Source: Chloroflexota bacterium (lineage in GTDB: Bacteria > Chloroflexota > UBA6077 > FW602-bin22 > JACQUS01). Taken from it: a stretch of 5,420 bases of DNA. Both the position numbers and the translations under genes were made by a program. Numbering within the stretch: position 1 is the first letter of the stretch; each line of letters opens with the position of its first letter. Positions 1 through 5,311 of the stretch are shown here, piece after piece. The notes beneath the pieces are model-generated. The model had not been told where the DNA came from. It worked only from the letters and a program-made list of their open reading frames with translations, and searched no databases. The stretch is taken from the NCBI GenBank assembly GCA_016210125.1, contig JACQUS010000174.1:1-5420 (forward strand), written 5' to 3'.

Positions 1-701
1 GGCTGGAAGTTGCCCTTGAAGAGGTACTTCGGGTACATGTCGTCCATCTTGCGCGTCTGCCCGCCGCTCTTGGAGATGACGCTGGCGAGCACGGCCAGAT
101 CGACGCCGGCCTTCACGCCCAGCGTCAGCGCCTCGCCGAGGAGCTGGTTCAGCGCGAGCGAGATCATGTTGTTGACCAGCTTGGTCACCGACCCCGCGCC
201 GCTCGCGCCGCAGTAGAAGATGTTGTCGCCGATGGCCTCAAGGACCGGCCGGCAGCGCTCGAAGGCGGCGTGGTCGCCGCCGACCATGACCGCTAGATGG
301 CGCGTCGCCGCGCCGTGCACGCCGCCGGAGACCGGCGCGTCGAGCACGTCGACACCCAGCTTGCGGCCCTCGGCGCAGAGGTTGCGCACGTTGGTCGGGT
401 AGTTGGTGCTGAGATCGACGAACGTCCCGCCGCGTGGCACGTTGGCCAGCACGCCTTCGGCGCCGAGCGCGACGGCGTCGACGTCGGCCGGCCCCGGCAG
501 CGAGACCAGGACGACCTCGCTGGCCCGCGCGACGGCCGCCGGGCCGGCGGCCCAGCGCGCCCCGGCGCCCAGCAGGCCCTCGGCCGAGGCGCGGCGCAGG
601 TCGAAGATGGTGAGCAGGTAGCCGGCCTTGAGCAGGTTGGCGGCCATGCGGCTGCCCATGTTCCCCGTGCCGATGAAGCCGAGCGCTGGAAGCGGAGCCA
701 T
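1..701 (-). CDS. NAD(P)-dependent beta-hydroxyacid dehydrogenase, 3-hydroxyisobutyrate dehydrogenase family (C-terminus cut by window edge)
   Basis: This gene encodes a cytoplasmic oxidoreductase of the beta-hydroxyacid dehydrogenase family (3-hydroxyisobutyrate dehydrogenase, tartronate semialdehyde reductase and relatives). The family oxidises or reduces small 3-hydroxy acids and their semialdehydes. My reading gives 233 intact codons with no stop before the left edge, and the family is usually about 290-300 residues, so roughly 60 C-terminal residues are missing. Visible motifs are the Rossmann dinucleotide loop GFIGTGNMG at 8-16, an acidic D34 at the end of the second strand (which favours NAD over NADP), the substrate-binding DAPVSGG at 121-127, and GSVTKLVNN with the expected catalytic K174 and N178. 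The start at 701 is set by AGGAGG at 710-715, eight bases upstream. Another ATG at 709 is out of frame. It lies 115 bp downstream of the toxin gene on the same strand, so read-through from the TA promoter is possible. The family call is firm; the substrate is unknown. Confidence 0.93.
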   Translation of the reverse strand, partial: MAPLPALGFIGTGNMGSRMAANLLKAGYLLTIFDLRRASAEGLLGAGARWAAGPAAVARASEVVLVSLPGPADVDAVALGAEGVLANVPRGGTFVDLSTNYPTNVRNLCAEGRKLGVDVLDAPVSGGVHGAATRHLAVMVGGDHAAFERCRPVLEAIGDNIFYCGASGAGSVTKLVNNMISLALNQLLGEALTLGVKAGVDLAVLASVISKSGGQTRKMDDMYPKYLFKGNFQ

Positions 702-755
702 ACGTGCATCCTCCTCGCGGGATGGTTACCGCTGGGGTAGATTCGCCCGGCGGCC

Positions 756-764
756 ATTCTAGCA
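756..764 (-). promoter_or_regulatory. Probable extended -10 promoter element of the dehydrogenase gene
   Basis: On the minus strand this reads TGCTAGAAT, an extended -10 (TGn followed by TAGAAT, five of six matches to TATAAT). It would start transcription about 45-50 bases before the ATG at 701. I see no convincing -35 hexamer 16-18 bp upstream, as is common for extended -10 promoters. The element lies inside the 115-bp gap after the toxin gene, which suggests the dehydrogenase has its own promoter. Confidence 0.4.
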
Positions 765-816
765 CGGGCGCTCGCGATTCGGCGGGGTGCTTGCTATCGC
801 GGCGGCAGAAGGTGGC

Positions 817-1074
817 CTACAGGCTGCGGTAGACGTCGCGCCGGTGCTTCACGCGGACGATGACGACCCGCTGAGCGTGGTCCTCGATCTCGAAGACGAT
901 GCGGCGATCGCCCACCCGGATGCGATAGCTCTCTTCGGCTTGCAGCTTGCGCGCGCCGGGAGGGCGGGGATCCTCGCTCAGCCCGGCGATGGCCGCCAGG
1001 ACGCGGCGTGCGAGCGACGGCGGCAGCGCGGCGATGTCCTTCTGCGCGCGGGCTCTAAGCGCGACGCTGTACAT
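817..1074 (-). CDS. Type II toxin, RelE/ParE superfamily (probable mRNA interferase)
   Basis: This encodes a complete 85-residue basic protein of the RelE/ParE toxin fold. RelE-type members cut mRNA in the ribosomal A site; ParE-type members act on gyrase. Family features are the N-terminal strand and helix pair (MYSVALRARAQKDIAALP), the central YRIRVGDRRIVFEI segment at 50-63, and a C-terminal VKHRRDVYR at 75-83. The basic residues R51, R53, R57 and R58 and the terminal H77, R78, R79 and Y82 sit where RelE enzymes place their RNA-binding and catalytic residues, so RelE-type RNase activity is the better guess. The ATG at 1074 was chosen because the family begins at this point; longer in-frame starts only add unrelated residues. 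The start lies inside the antitoxin gene (20-bp overlap), which suggests translational coupling. A GGAGG at 1090-1094 is rather far (15 nt) from the ATG. I see no terminator after the stop at 817-819. Confidence 0.9.
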   Translation of the reverse strand: MYSVALRARAQKDIAALPPSLARRVLAAIAGLSEDPRPPGARKLQAEESYRIRVGDRRIVFEIEDHAQRVVIVRVKHRRDVYRSL

Positions 1075-1345
1075 CGCCGCGGCGCTCGGCCTCCAGCTCG
1101 CGCGTGACCTCGTCGAGCGGCTTGGTGGGCTCGTTGGCGAGCCTGGCATTCAGCACGTCGAGGCTGTCCTCCAGGTCCTCCAACTGCTCCAGCAGGGCGT
1201 TGTACTCCTCGACCCCAAGCAGGACGGCCTTGACTTTGCTGCGCGAGGCGATGAAATAGGTCTCGTGGCTGTGGCTCACCGCGTCGACCAGGGCGGCCAG
1301 GTTTGGCCGTGCCTCGCTGATCGGAATGACCTTCAGCTTATTCAT
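1055..1345 (-). CDS. Type II antitoxin, Phd/YefM family (copy 1, with its intact toxin)
   Basis: This encodes a 96-residue antitoxin of the Phd/YefM family. It should bind the RelE/ParE-like toxin encoded immediately downstream and, as a dimer, repress its own operon. The N-terminal half (VIPISEARPNLAALVDAV at 6-23, then a strand and AVLLGVEEYNALLE at 40-53) is the DNA-binding and dimerisation fold of the family. The charged C-terminal part from about 54 to 96, rich in Glu, Asp and Arg, is the usual toxin-wrapping tail. The start at 1345 is well supported: AGGAGG at 1353-1358 sits seven bases upstream, and the length matches the family. It is first in the operon and overlaps the toxin start by 20 bp. 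A perfect dyad at 1374-1391 is a likely operator. A second copy lies at 4975-5265, identical at 86 of 96 residues. Confidence 0.92.
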   Translation of the reverse strand: MNKLKVIPISEARPNLAALVDAVSHSHETYFIASRSKVKAVLLGVEEYNALLEQLEDLEDSLDVLNARLANEPTKPLDEVTRELEAERRGDVQRRA

Positions 1346-1373
1346 CGCCGGTCCTCCTGTTCGTAACGTTCAA

Positions 1374-1391
1374 TGTACCATCCTTGGTACA
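1374..1391. promoter_or_regulatory. Perfect inverted repeat, probable TA operator
   Basis: The sequence has two 7-base arms, TGTACCA and TGGTACA, separated by four bases, and lies 28 bp upstream of the antitoxin start. YefM antitoxins are known to bind palindromes with a TGTACA core, and each arm here starts or ends with a close relative of that core. The position just upstream of the leftward TA genes suits autorepression by the antitoxin or the antitoxin-toxin complex. No clean -35/-10 pair is visible around it, so the exact promoter is not called. Confidence 0.65.
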
Positions 1392-1732
1392 TCCATGCTA
1401 ACGTGAGAAGTCGTGCGCCCGCCGTCATCCCCTGCGACCGCACCTGCCGCGCCCACGCGTCAGGATGGCACCGCGGGCGCCACGACCCGCCGACGGCGCG
1501 CTAGCGGGCGAGACCGCCGGCTTGAGGCAGCGCGCCCGAGCCGTCGCCGAATGGCGGGGCATTGGGGACGGCCGGCGAGGCCAAGGAGACGATCCCTGCC
1601 GGAAGGTAGCCTAAAGTCACAGACACAGCCCTGGCAACGTCGCAGGTTGGGCGCGTGCGGCTCCTCACAAGGCAGCCACCCAACCGCTGCCTCGTGAGGC
1701 ACGCTGCGGCGAAGGAGCATAGGGAGGGGGCC
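1392..1732. other. Divergent intergenic region without a convincing gene
   Basis: This 341-bp gap lies between the leftward TA operon and the rightward dctP gene. It holds the 70-bp conserved repeat block (1432-1501) and the inverted repeat at 1663-1699 in the dctP leader. The open frames crossing it have no recognisable protein features, and substitutions between the two repeat copies in the 70-bp block show no codon rhythm, so it looks non-coding. I found no RNA gene and no clear sigma-70 or sigma-54 promoter for dctP. Confidence 0.6.
1663..1699 (+). promoter_or_regulatory. 14-position inverted repeat in the dctP leader (hairpin or operator)
   Basis: The arms 1663-1676 and 1686-1699 pair at 13 of 14 positions (only A1669 and C1693 do not), with a 9-base loop. 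The structure ends 33 bases before the dctP ATG and 23 bases before its SD sequence. No run of T follows, so it is not an ordinary intrinsic terminator. It could be a stabilising 5' hairpin in the mRNA or a dyad bound by a repressor. The sequence alone does not decide between these. Confidence 0.55.
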
Positions 1733-2908
1733 ATGCCACGTAAGACCGTCGCTCGCTGGTTGTGGGTTTGCGTCGCCATCGCCGGCTTGCTTGCCGTCGC
1801 CGCCTGCGCCCCAGCGCCGGCGCCGCAGCCGGCCAAGCCCGTCGCGGAGCCGGCGAAGCCGGCGGCTCCAGCGGCCGCGGCGCCGGCCAAGCCGGCGGCC
1901 GAGCCCGCCGCTGCGCCAGCGAAGCCTGCCGCGCAGCCGGCCAAGCCGGCGGCACAGCCGGCCAAGCCGGCCGCTCAACCGGTCCTTGAACTGCGCGCCG
2001 GCTCTTCTGGGCAGAAAGGAACCGCCGAGTCCGACACGCTCGACATCTTTGCCGAGGTGGTCGCCGAAAAGTCGAAGGGTGCCGTCGTCGTCCGTGTCTT
2101 CTACCAGTCGCTGGGAGTCGAGCAGCAACTGGCCCAGGCGGTATCTGCTGGCAGTGTCGACATCGGGATGCTGTCCAACGGCAACTCGGGACGCTTCACG
2201 ACTGCCTACTACATCTATGACCTGCCGTTTCTCTTCAAGTCGTACGAGAACGTGCTCAAGTCGCTGGAAACGCCCATCGGGAAACAGGCCATCGCACAGT
2301 TCGAGAAGGATCTCGGCGTCAAGCTCCTCTTTCCGGTGAGCTGGGGCCGAGGTCGGGACGTCCAGTCGCGGAACAAGCAGCTCAGGACGCCAGCCGACAT
2401 CAAGGGTCTAAAGATTCGTGTGATCAGCTCGCCAGTTGACCTAGCCACGTTCAAGGCCTGGGGCGCCAACCCGACACCCGTGGACTGGGCACAGACGTTC
2501 ACGGCACTCCAGCAGGGTGTCGTGGAGGGGGAGAATATCCCCTTCCATCTTCTCCTGCCGTCGAAGCACTATGAGGTCATCAAGCACAGCACCCAACTCG
2601 ACTACCAGGCGGTGTTCCAGCAGGTCTACATGAACGCGAAGAAGTTCGCGTCACTGTCGCCCGCGCAGCAGTCCGTGCTCCTCGACGCGGCACGGGACAC
2701 GCAGCCTCGGCAGCGGCGACTCGAGCTGGAGAAGATCGAGCGCGCGGCGCAGGACCTGCAGAAGCTCGGCGTCCAGCTCTACACGCCGACGCCGCAGGAA
2801 TACGCGCAGTGGGCCGCCATCAGGGAGAAGGTGTGGCAGGAGGTAGCGGAGGAGCAGAAGGGGAAGATCGATCTGGGTGTCGCCAAGCGCCTGTACGAGT
2901 CGCAGTAA
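1733..2908 (+). CDS. dctP: TRAP-transporter solute-binding lipoprotein, DctP family
   Basis: This encodes a 391-residue extracytoplasmic binding protein of the tripartite ATP-independent periplasmic (TRAP) transporter family, which captures organic acids and passes them to the DctQM membrane subunits. The N-terminus has a short basic region (PRK), a hydrophobic segment at 9-24 and a lipobox ending VAAC, so C25 should be lipidated and anchor the protein. An Ala/Pro/Lys linker follows at about 26-83. The DctP domain fills 84-391, with SAGSVDIGML at 138-147, YDLPFLF at 162-168 and LKIRV at 226-230, whose R229 is the family's carboxylate-binding arginine. Then come ANPTPVDWAQTF (245-256) and the ALQQGVVEGENIPF segment (258-271). 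The ATG at 1733 has GGAGG at 1723-1727, five bases upstream, and gives a proper signal peptide; an in-frame ATG at 1655 would add 26 residues before the signal. No dctQ or dctM is in the window. The next gene follows 92 bp downstream on the same strand. Confidence 0.92.
   Translation: MPRKTVARWLWVCVAIAGLLAVAACAPAPAPQPAKPVAEPAKPAAPAAAAPAKPAAEPAAAPAKPAAQPAKPAAQPAKPAAQPVLELRAGSSGQKGTAESDTLDIFAEVVAEKSKGAVVVRVFYQSLGVEQQLAQAVSAGSVDIGMLSNGNSGRFTTAYYIYDLPFLFKSYENVLKSLETPIGKQAIAQFEKDLGVKLLFPVSWGRGRDVQSRNKQLRTPADIKGLKIRVISSPVDLATFKAWGANPTPVDWAQTFTALQQGVVEGENIPFHLLLPSKHYEVIKHSTQLDYQAVFQQVYMNAKKFASLSPAQQSVLLDAARDTQPRQRRLELEKIERAAQDLQKLGVQLYTPTPQEYAQWAAIREKVWQEVAEEQKGKIDLGVAKRLYESQ
1919..1981 (+). repeat. 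Three 21-bp tandem units encoding AKPAAQP
   Basis: Residues 63-83 of the DctP protein are three exact copies of the heptapeptide AKPAAQP, encoded by 21-bp units starting at 1919, 1940 and 1961. The DNA units differ at several third positions. Looser variants (AKPVAEP, AKPAAEP) precede them from residue 34. The whole 58-residue region is a flexible, positively charged spacer between the lipid anchor and the binding domain. Repeats of this type are prone to length change. Confidence 0.85.
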
Positions 2909-2935
2909 GGCCGGTGGCGGACTAAGTATGCGGTA

Positions 2936-2971
2936 TGCTCCTGCCCGCGGCGGCGTCCGTGGGCGGGAGCA
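2936..2971 (+). promoter_or_regulatory. Strong hairpin between dctP and the AOR-like gene
   Basis: Positions 2936-2948 pair with 2959-2971 to form a 13-bp stem containing two G-U wobbles and no mismatch, with a 10-base loop. It begins 28 bases after the dctP stop and ends 29 bases before the GTG of the next gene. There is no T-tract after it, so it is not a canonical intrinsic terminator. In binding-protein operons, hairpins at this place often protect the upstream message and reduce expression of downstream genes. That role is inferred here. Confidence 0.55.
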
Positions 2972-3000
2972 GGCATCCGTATCATAACGGGGGCAGGGCC

Positions 3001-4917
3001 GTGGCGATTAGGGGTGGGTATCAGGGTCGCATGCTCCGCGTTGACCTCAGTCGCGGCACCGTCGTGAAGGAAGCGCTTCCCAGCGAGGACGTCCTGCGCC
3101 GATTCGTGGGTGGCAATGGCCTGGGCGTGTACTACTTGCTCAAGGAAGCGCCGATGGATGTCGTGGCGACCGATCCGCGCGCTCCCTTTATGATCATGAC
3201 CGGGCCGCTCGCCGGCACACCCGCGCCGAGCTCATCCGACTGGGCCACCGTATGTTTTCACGCCAACATCCCCTATGCAGCGGGCATTGGCCACGGCCAC
3301 GGTTTCTGGGCCGCCCGTCTGAAGCACGCCGGTTACGACGGTGTCCGCGTGTATGGCCAGGCACCACGGCCGGCCTATCTCTGGATTGACGACGACCGCG
3401 TCGAGCTGCGGGATGCCACGCCCTACTGGGGCCTGGGCACGCGGGAGACCGAGCGACGGATCAAGGTCGACCTCGACGATGCGGAGAACATTAGTGTGGC
3501 CTGCATTGGGCCGGGCGGGGAGGCCATGCTGCCCGGCGCGATGGTCAAGGCCGACCGCAACCACGGGGCCGGCATGGGCAGCCCTGGCACCGTGATGGGG
3601 AGTAAGAAGCTCAAGGCCATCGCCGTGCGCGGCACTGGCCGCGTGCCGCTGGCGACTCCCACGGCGTTTATGGACACCGTCGCCGCGTGGGAGAAGGTCA
3701 TCTTGGCATCGCCCCAGTACTCGCAGTACAACCTCTTACACGACGCAGGCATCATCCGCAACTACGGCACGGGTCTCGGCGACACCTATTGGGTAGCGTT
3801 CAAGAATTTGACCGATCCTGAAGCCGGTAGGAAGTTCGGGCAGCACTTGGTGGAGGCGTGCGCGCGGTGGCGGGTGACGCCGCAGCCGTCCTACAATTGC
3901 CAAATCCGCTGCGCCTACGACCTAGAGATGACGAGCGGGCCATTCGCTGGCTACAGAGTCAGCCTCTGCGGTGGCGCAGCGAACATCGATGGCGCGGCGA
4001 CGGTGATTGGCGTCGACGATCCGGCTGCTGCTCTAGTGATGGCCGAATACTACGACGATATGGGGCTCGAGGCAAGCGTCTTCGGTGGGATTCTCGGCAT
4101 GGTCTTCGAGGCCTACAACCGTGGCTGGCTCACCACGGCGGACACAGACGGCTTGGACCTGACATGGGGCAACTGGCAAGCGGCGATGGCATTGATCGAG
4201 AAGGCCATCAGGCGCGAGGGCGTCGGCGCCAAGCTTGCGACCGGACTCAAGGAGGCCGCGGCGCTGCTCGGTGAGCCCTCCGGGCTGGCGGCGGACTTCC
4301 GCGACATCACCGTGCACATCAAAGGCGACGGGATCGTCATGCACGACTGGCGGCCGTTCCAGGGCGCCCTGTTCAGCCTGCTCGTCGCCGGGTGCGGGCC
4401 GGCACACTTCGGCCACGGCTCAGATCACCGGCCGATTGCGGAGGCCGGATATCCGGTGCCAACGCCAGGGGTGGCAGACACGTTCGAGGAGACCTTCGCG
4501 AAGGTCAAGACCCTGCCATCGTCGCAGTTCTACAAGATGTGGTGGGACAACCTGGGGATATGCTGGTTTACCTGCGGAGGGATCCCTGGGACGCCAGCCC
4601 TCACGGCGGAGGCGCTGGGGCACGCCGTCGGCTGGAACGACTTCAGCGTTGCCGACGCGGTTGCCGTCGGCGAGCGGACGGTGAACGCACTGCGGCTGAT
4701 TTACCAGAAGCGCGGCTTCACCAAGCGGGACGAGTGCGACTACGGCCAGCGCTACTTAGAGCCGGCGCCGGCCGGCCCGGCGCAAGGTAAGACGATCGCG
4801 TCCTGGGTGCCGGCCATGGTGGACGAGTACTACCGGCAGATGGGCTGGGACGTGGCAACCGGCTACGTGCGGCCCGAGCGTCTGCCGCACTTGAAACTGG
4901 AGGAGTTCGCCGCCTGA
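3001..4917 (+). CDS. Aldehyde:ferredoxin oxidoreductase (AOR) family protein, divergent, probably tungsten/molybdenum-bis-pterin enzyme
   Basis: This encodes 638 residues (family about 600-650), cytoplasmic, with no signal peptide. AOR enzymes interconvert aldehydes and acids using a tungsten bis-pterin and a 4Fe-4S cluster. The N-terminal domain (about 5-211) shows GGYQGRMLRVDLSRG, GGNGLGVYYL (37-46), TGPLAGTPAPSSS (67-79), GFWAARLKHAGYDG (101-114) and VMGSKKLKAIAVRG (198-211). The C-terminal domains keep the two pterin motifs: DDMGLE at 352-357 (DxxGLD in the family) and DNLGIC at 516-521. For the cluster, C300, C304 and C521 match three of the four ligands, but the first Cys of the usual CxxCxxxC is S297. 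C323, C465 and C524 are extra cysteines. GTG at 3001 was chosen because family members start a few residues before GYxGxxLRVDL; a G-run at 2989-2993 is a weak SD. ATG 2935 would add 22 unrelated residues and overlap the hairpin. The substrate and electron partner are unknown. It is probably co-transcribed with dctP. Confidence 0.88.
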   Translation: MAIRGGYQGRMLRVDLSRGTVVKEALPSEDVLRRFVGGNGLGVYYLLKEAPMDVVATDPRAPFMIMTGPLAGTPAPSSSDWATVCFHANIPYAAGIGHGHGFWAARLKHAGYDGVRVYGQAPRPAYLWIDDDRVELRDATPYWGLGTRETERRIKVDLDDAENISVACIGPGGEAMLPGAMVKADRNHGAGMGSPGTVMGSKKLKAIAVRGTGRVPLATPTAFMDTVAAWEKVILASPQYSQYNLLHDAGIIRNYGTGLGDTYWVAFKNLTDPEAGRKFGQHLVEACARWRVTPQPSYNCQIRCAYDLEMTSGPFAGYRVSLCGGAANIDGAATVIGVDDPAAALVMAEYYDDMGLEASVFGGILGMVFEAYNRGWLTTADTDGLDLTWGNWQAAMALIEKAIRREGVGAKLATGLKEAAALLGEPSGLAADFRDITVHIKGDGIVMHDWRPFQGALFSLLVAGCGPAHFGHGSDHRPIAEAGYPVPTPGVADTFEETFAKVKTLPSSQFYKMWWDNLGICWFTCGGIPGTPALTAEALGHAVGWNDFSVADAVAVGERTVNALRLIYQKRGFTKRDECDYGQRYLEPAPAGPAQGKTIASWVPAMVDEYYRQMGWDVATGYVRPERLPHLKLEEFAA

Positions 4918-4994
4918 GCCAAACCCTCTCCTCCTGATCGCTGGCGCGCCGCGATGTCGTTCTGCGCTCGGGCTCTAAGCTCGACGCTGTACAT
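4863..4994 (-). pseudogene. Truncated RelE/ParE toxin remnant (copy 2)
   Basis: The reading frame starts with ATG at 4994, inside the second antitoxin gene exactly as in copy 1. Its first 16 codons encode a match to the intact toxin at 14 of 16 residues (differences A5E and K12N). Similarity then stops abruptly at about 4949 and the frame runs through unrelated residues to a TAG at 4863-4865, giving 43 residues in all. The basic centre and the C-terminal HRRxxYR motif needed for toxicity are absent, so it should be inactive. The unrelated tail is antisense to the last 55 bp of the AOR-like gene. The break marks the inner end of the repeat. Confidence 0.85.
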
Positions 4995-5265
4995 CGCCCC
5001 AGCGCTCGGCCTCCAGCTCGCGCGTGACCTCGTCGAGCGGCTTGGTGGGCTCGTTGGCGAGCATGGCCTTCAGCACGTCGAGGCTGTCCTCCAGGTCCTC
5101 CAACTGCTCCAGCAGGGCGTTGTACTTCTCGACCCCGATGAGGACGGCCTTGACCTTGCTGCGCGAGGCGACGAAATAGGTCTCCTGGCTGTGGCTCACT
5201 GCGTCGACCAGGGCGGCGAAGTTCGGCCGCGCCTCGCTAATCGGAACGACCTTCACCTTGTTCAT
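4975..5265 (-). CDS. Type II antitoxin, Phd/YefM family (copy 2, orphan)
   Basis: This is a complete 96-residue paralogue of the antitoxin at 1055-1345, with the same length and the same 20-bp overlap with its (now broken) toxin. The start at 5265 is supported by GGAGG at 5273-5277, seven bases upstream; longer in-frame starts extend into non-coding DNA. It differs from copy 1 at ten residues: L4V, I7V, L16F, H27Q, I32V, L43I, E47K, N66K, R68M and R89W. Seven of these fall in the N-terminal DNA-binding half and only three in the C-terminal half that should contact the toxin. Because the frame is intact while its toxin is lost, it may survive as a solitary repressor or as a spare antitoxin for the toxin at 817-1074. 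Recent duplication with too little time to decay is the simpler alternative. Confidence 0.9.
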   Translation of the reverse strand: MNKVKVVPISEARPNFAALVDAVSHSQETYFVASRSKVKAVLIGVEKYNALLEQLEDLEDSLDVLKAMLANEPTKPLDEVTRELEAERWGDVQRRA

Positions 5266-5293
5266 CGGCGGTCCTCCGGCTTGTATCATCCGG

Positions 5294-5311
5294 TGTACGA
5301 TCCCAGGTAGC
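5294..5311. promoter_or_regulatory. Decayed TA operator (copy 2)
   Basis: This is the position-for-position counterpart of the perfect dyad at 1374-1391. The left half reads TGTACGA and the right half AGGTAGC, so the 7-bp symmetry is lost. A similar element, TGTATCATCC at 5282-5291, stands 12 bp away as a direct repeat of TGTACGATCC at 5294-5303, which might be a rearranged binding site. Further upstream at 5379-5387 the minus strand reads TGCTATCCT, a possible extended -10; copy 1 has TGCCATCCT at 1462-1470. Confidence 0.4.

Larger units (their letters stand above)
1031..1501 (-). repeat. Direct repeat, copy 1 (TA locus plus upstream DNA)
   Basis: This segment is repeated in the same orientation at 4951-5418. 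Over 1031-1345 versus 4951-5265 I count 23 mismatches in 315 positions with no gaps (about 93% identity). The stretch next to the start codon (about 1346-1431) is much less alike and differs in length by 3 bp. Then a further 70-bp block (1432-1501 versus 5349-5418) is about 90% identical. The inner boundary of the match falls inside the toxin gene near codon 16. The outer boundary of copy 2 is beyond the window. Confidence 0.93.

Noticed and set aside
238..765. Other open frames overlapping the dehydrogenase on both strands
   Set aside because: Shadow frames of a GC-rich gene. The frame starting at 701 has clear family motifs and an SD site, and the others have neither.
787..1366. Plus-strand frames opposite the TA genes (787-1107, 947-1366) and the counterpart at 4954-5310
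   Set aside because: They mirror the well-supported toxin and antitoxin genes and have no SD or recognisable domain. Conservation between copies is explained by the minus-strand genes.
1655..1732. Upstream in-frame ATG at 1655 for dctP
   Set aside because: It would put 26 residues, including the leader inverted repeat, before a good lipoprotein signal peptide; the ATG at 1733 has the SD site.
1460..2128. Long minus-strand open frames (1460-2128 and 1501-1965) opposite dctP
   Set aside because: They are antisense to the Ala/Pro linker codons; their low-complexity Gly/Arg/Ala composition is a by-product of GC-rich repeats, and no start signal or family motif is seen.
2935..3000. Upstream ATG at 2935 for the AOR-like gene
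   Set aside because: No SD site, overlaps the intergenic hairpin, and adds residues not found in AOR-family N-termini.
4899..4938. SD-like AGGAGG on the minus strand downstream of the toxin break, possible small gene starting at a TTG
   Set aside because: The frame is only about 20 codons, lies antisense to the AOR 3' end and has no supporting features.
4918..4950. Intrinsic terminator after the AOR-like gene
   Set aside because: The 33 bp before the repeat hold no stem-loop followed by a T-run on either strand.
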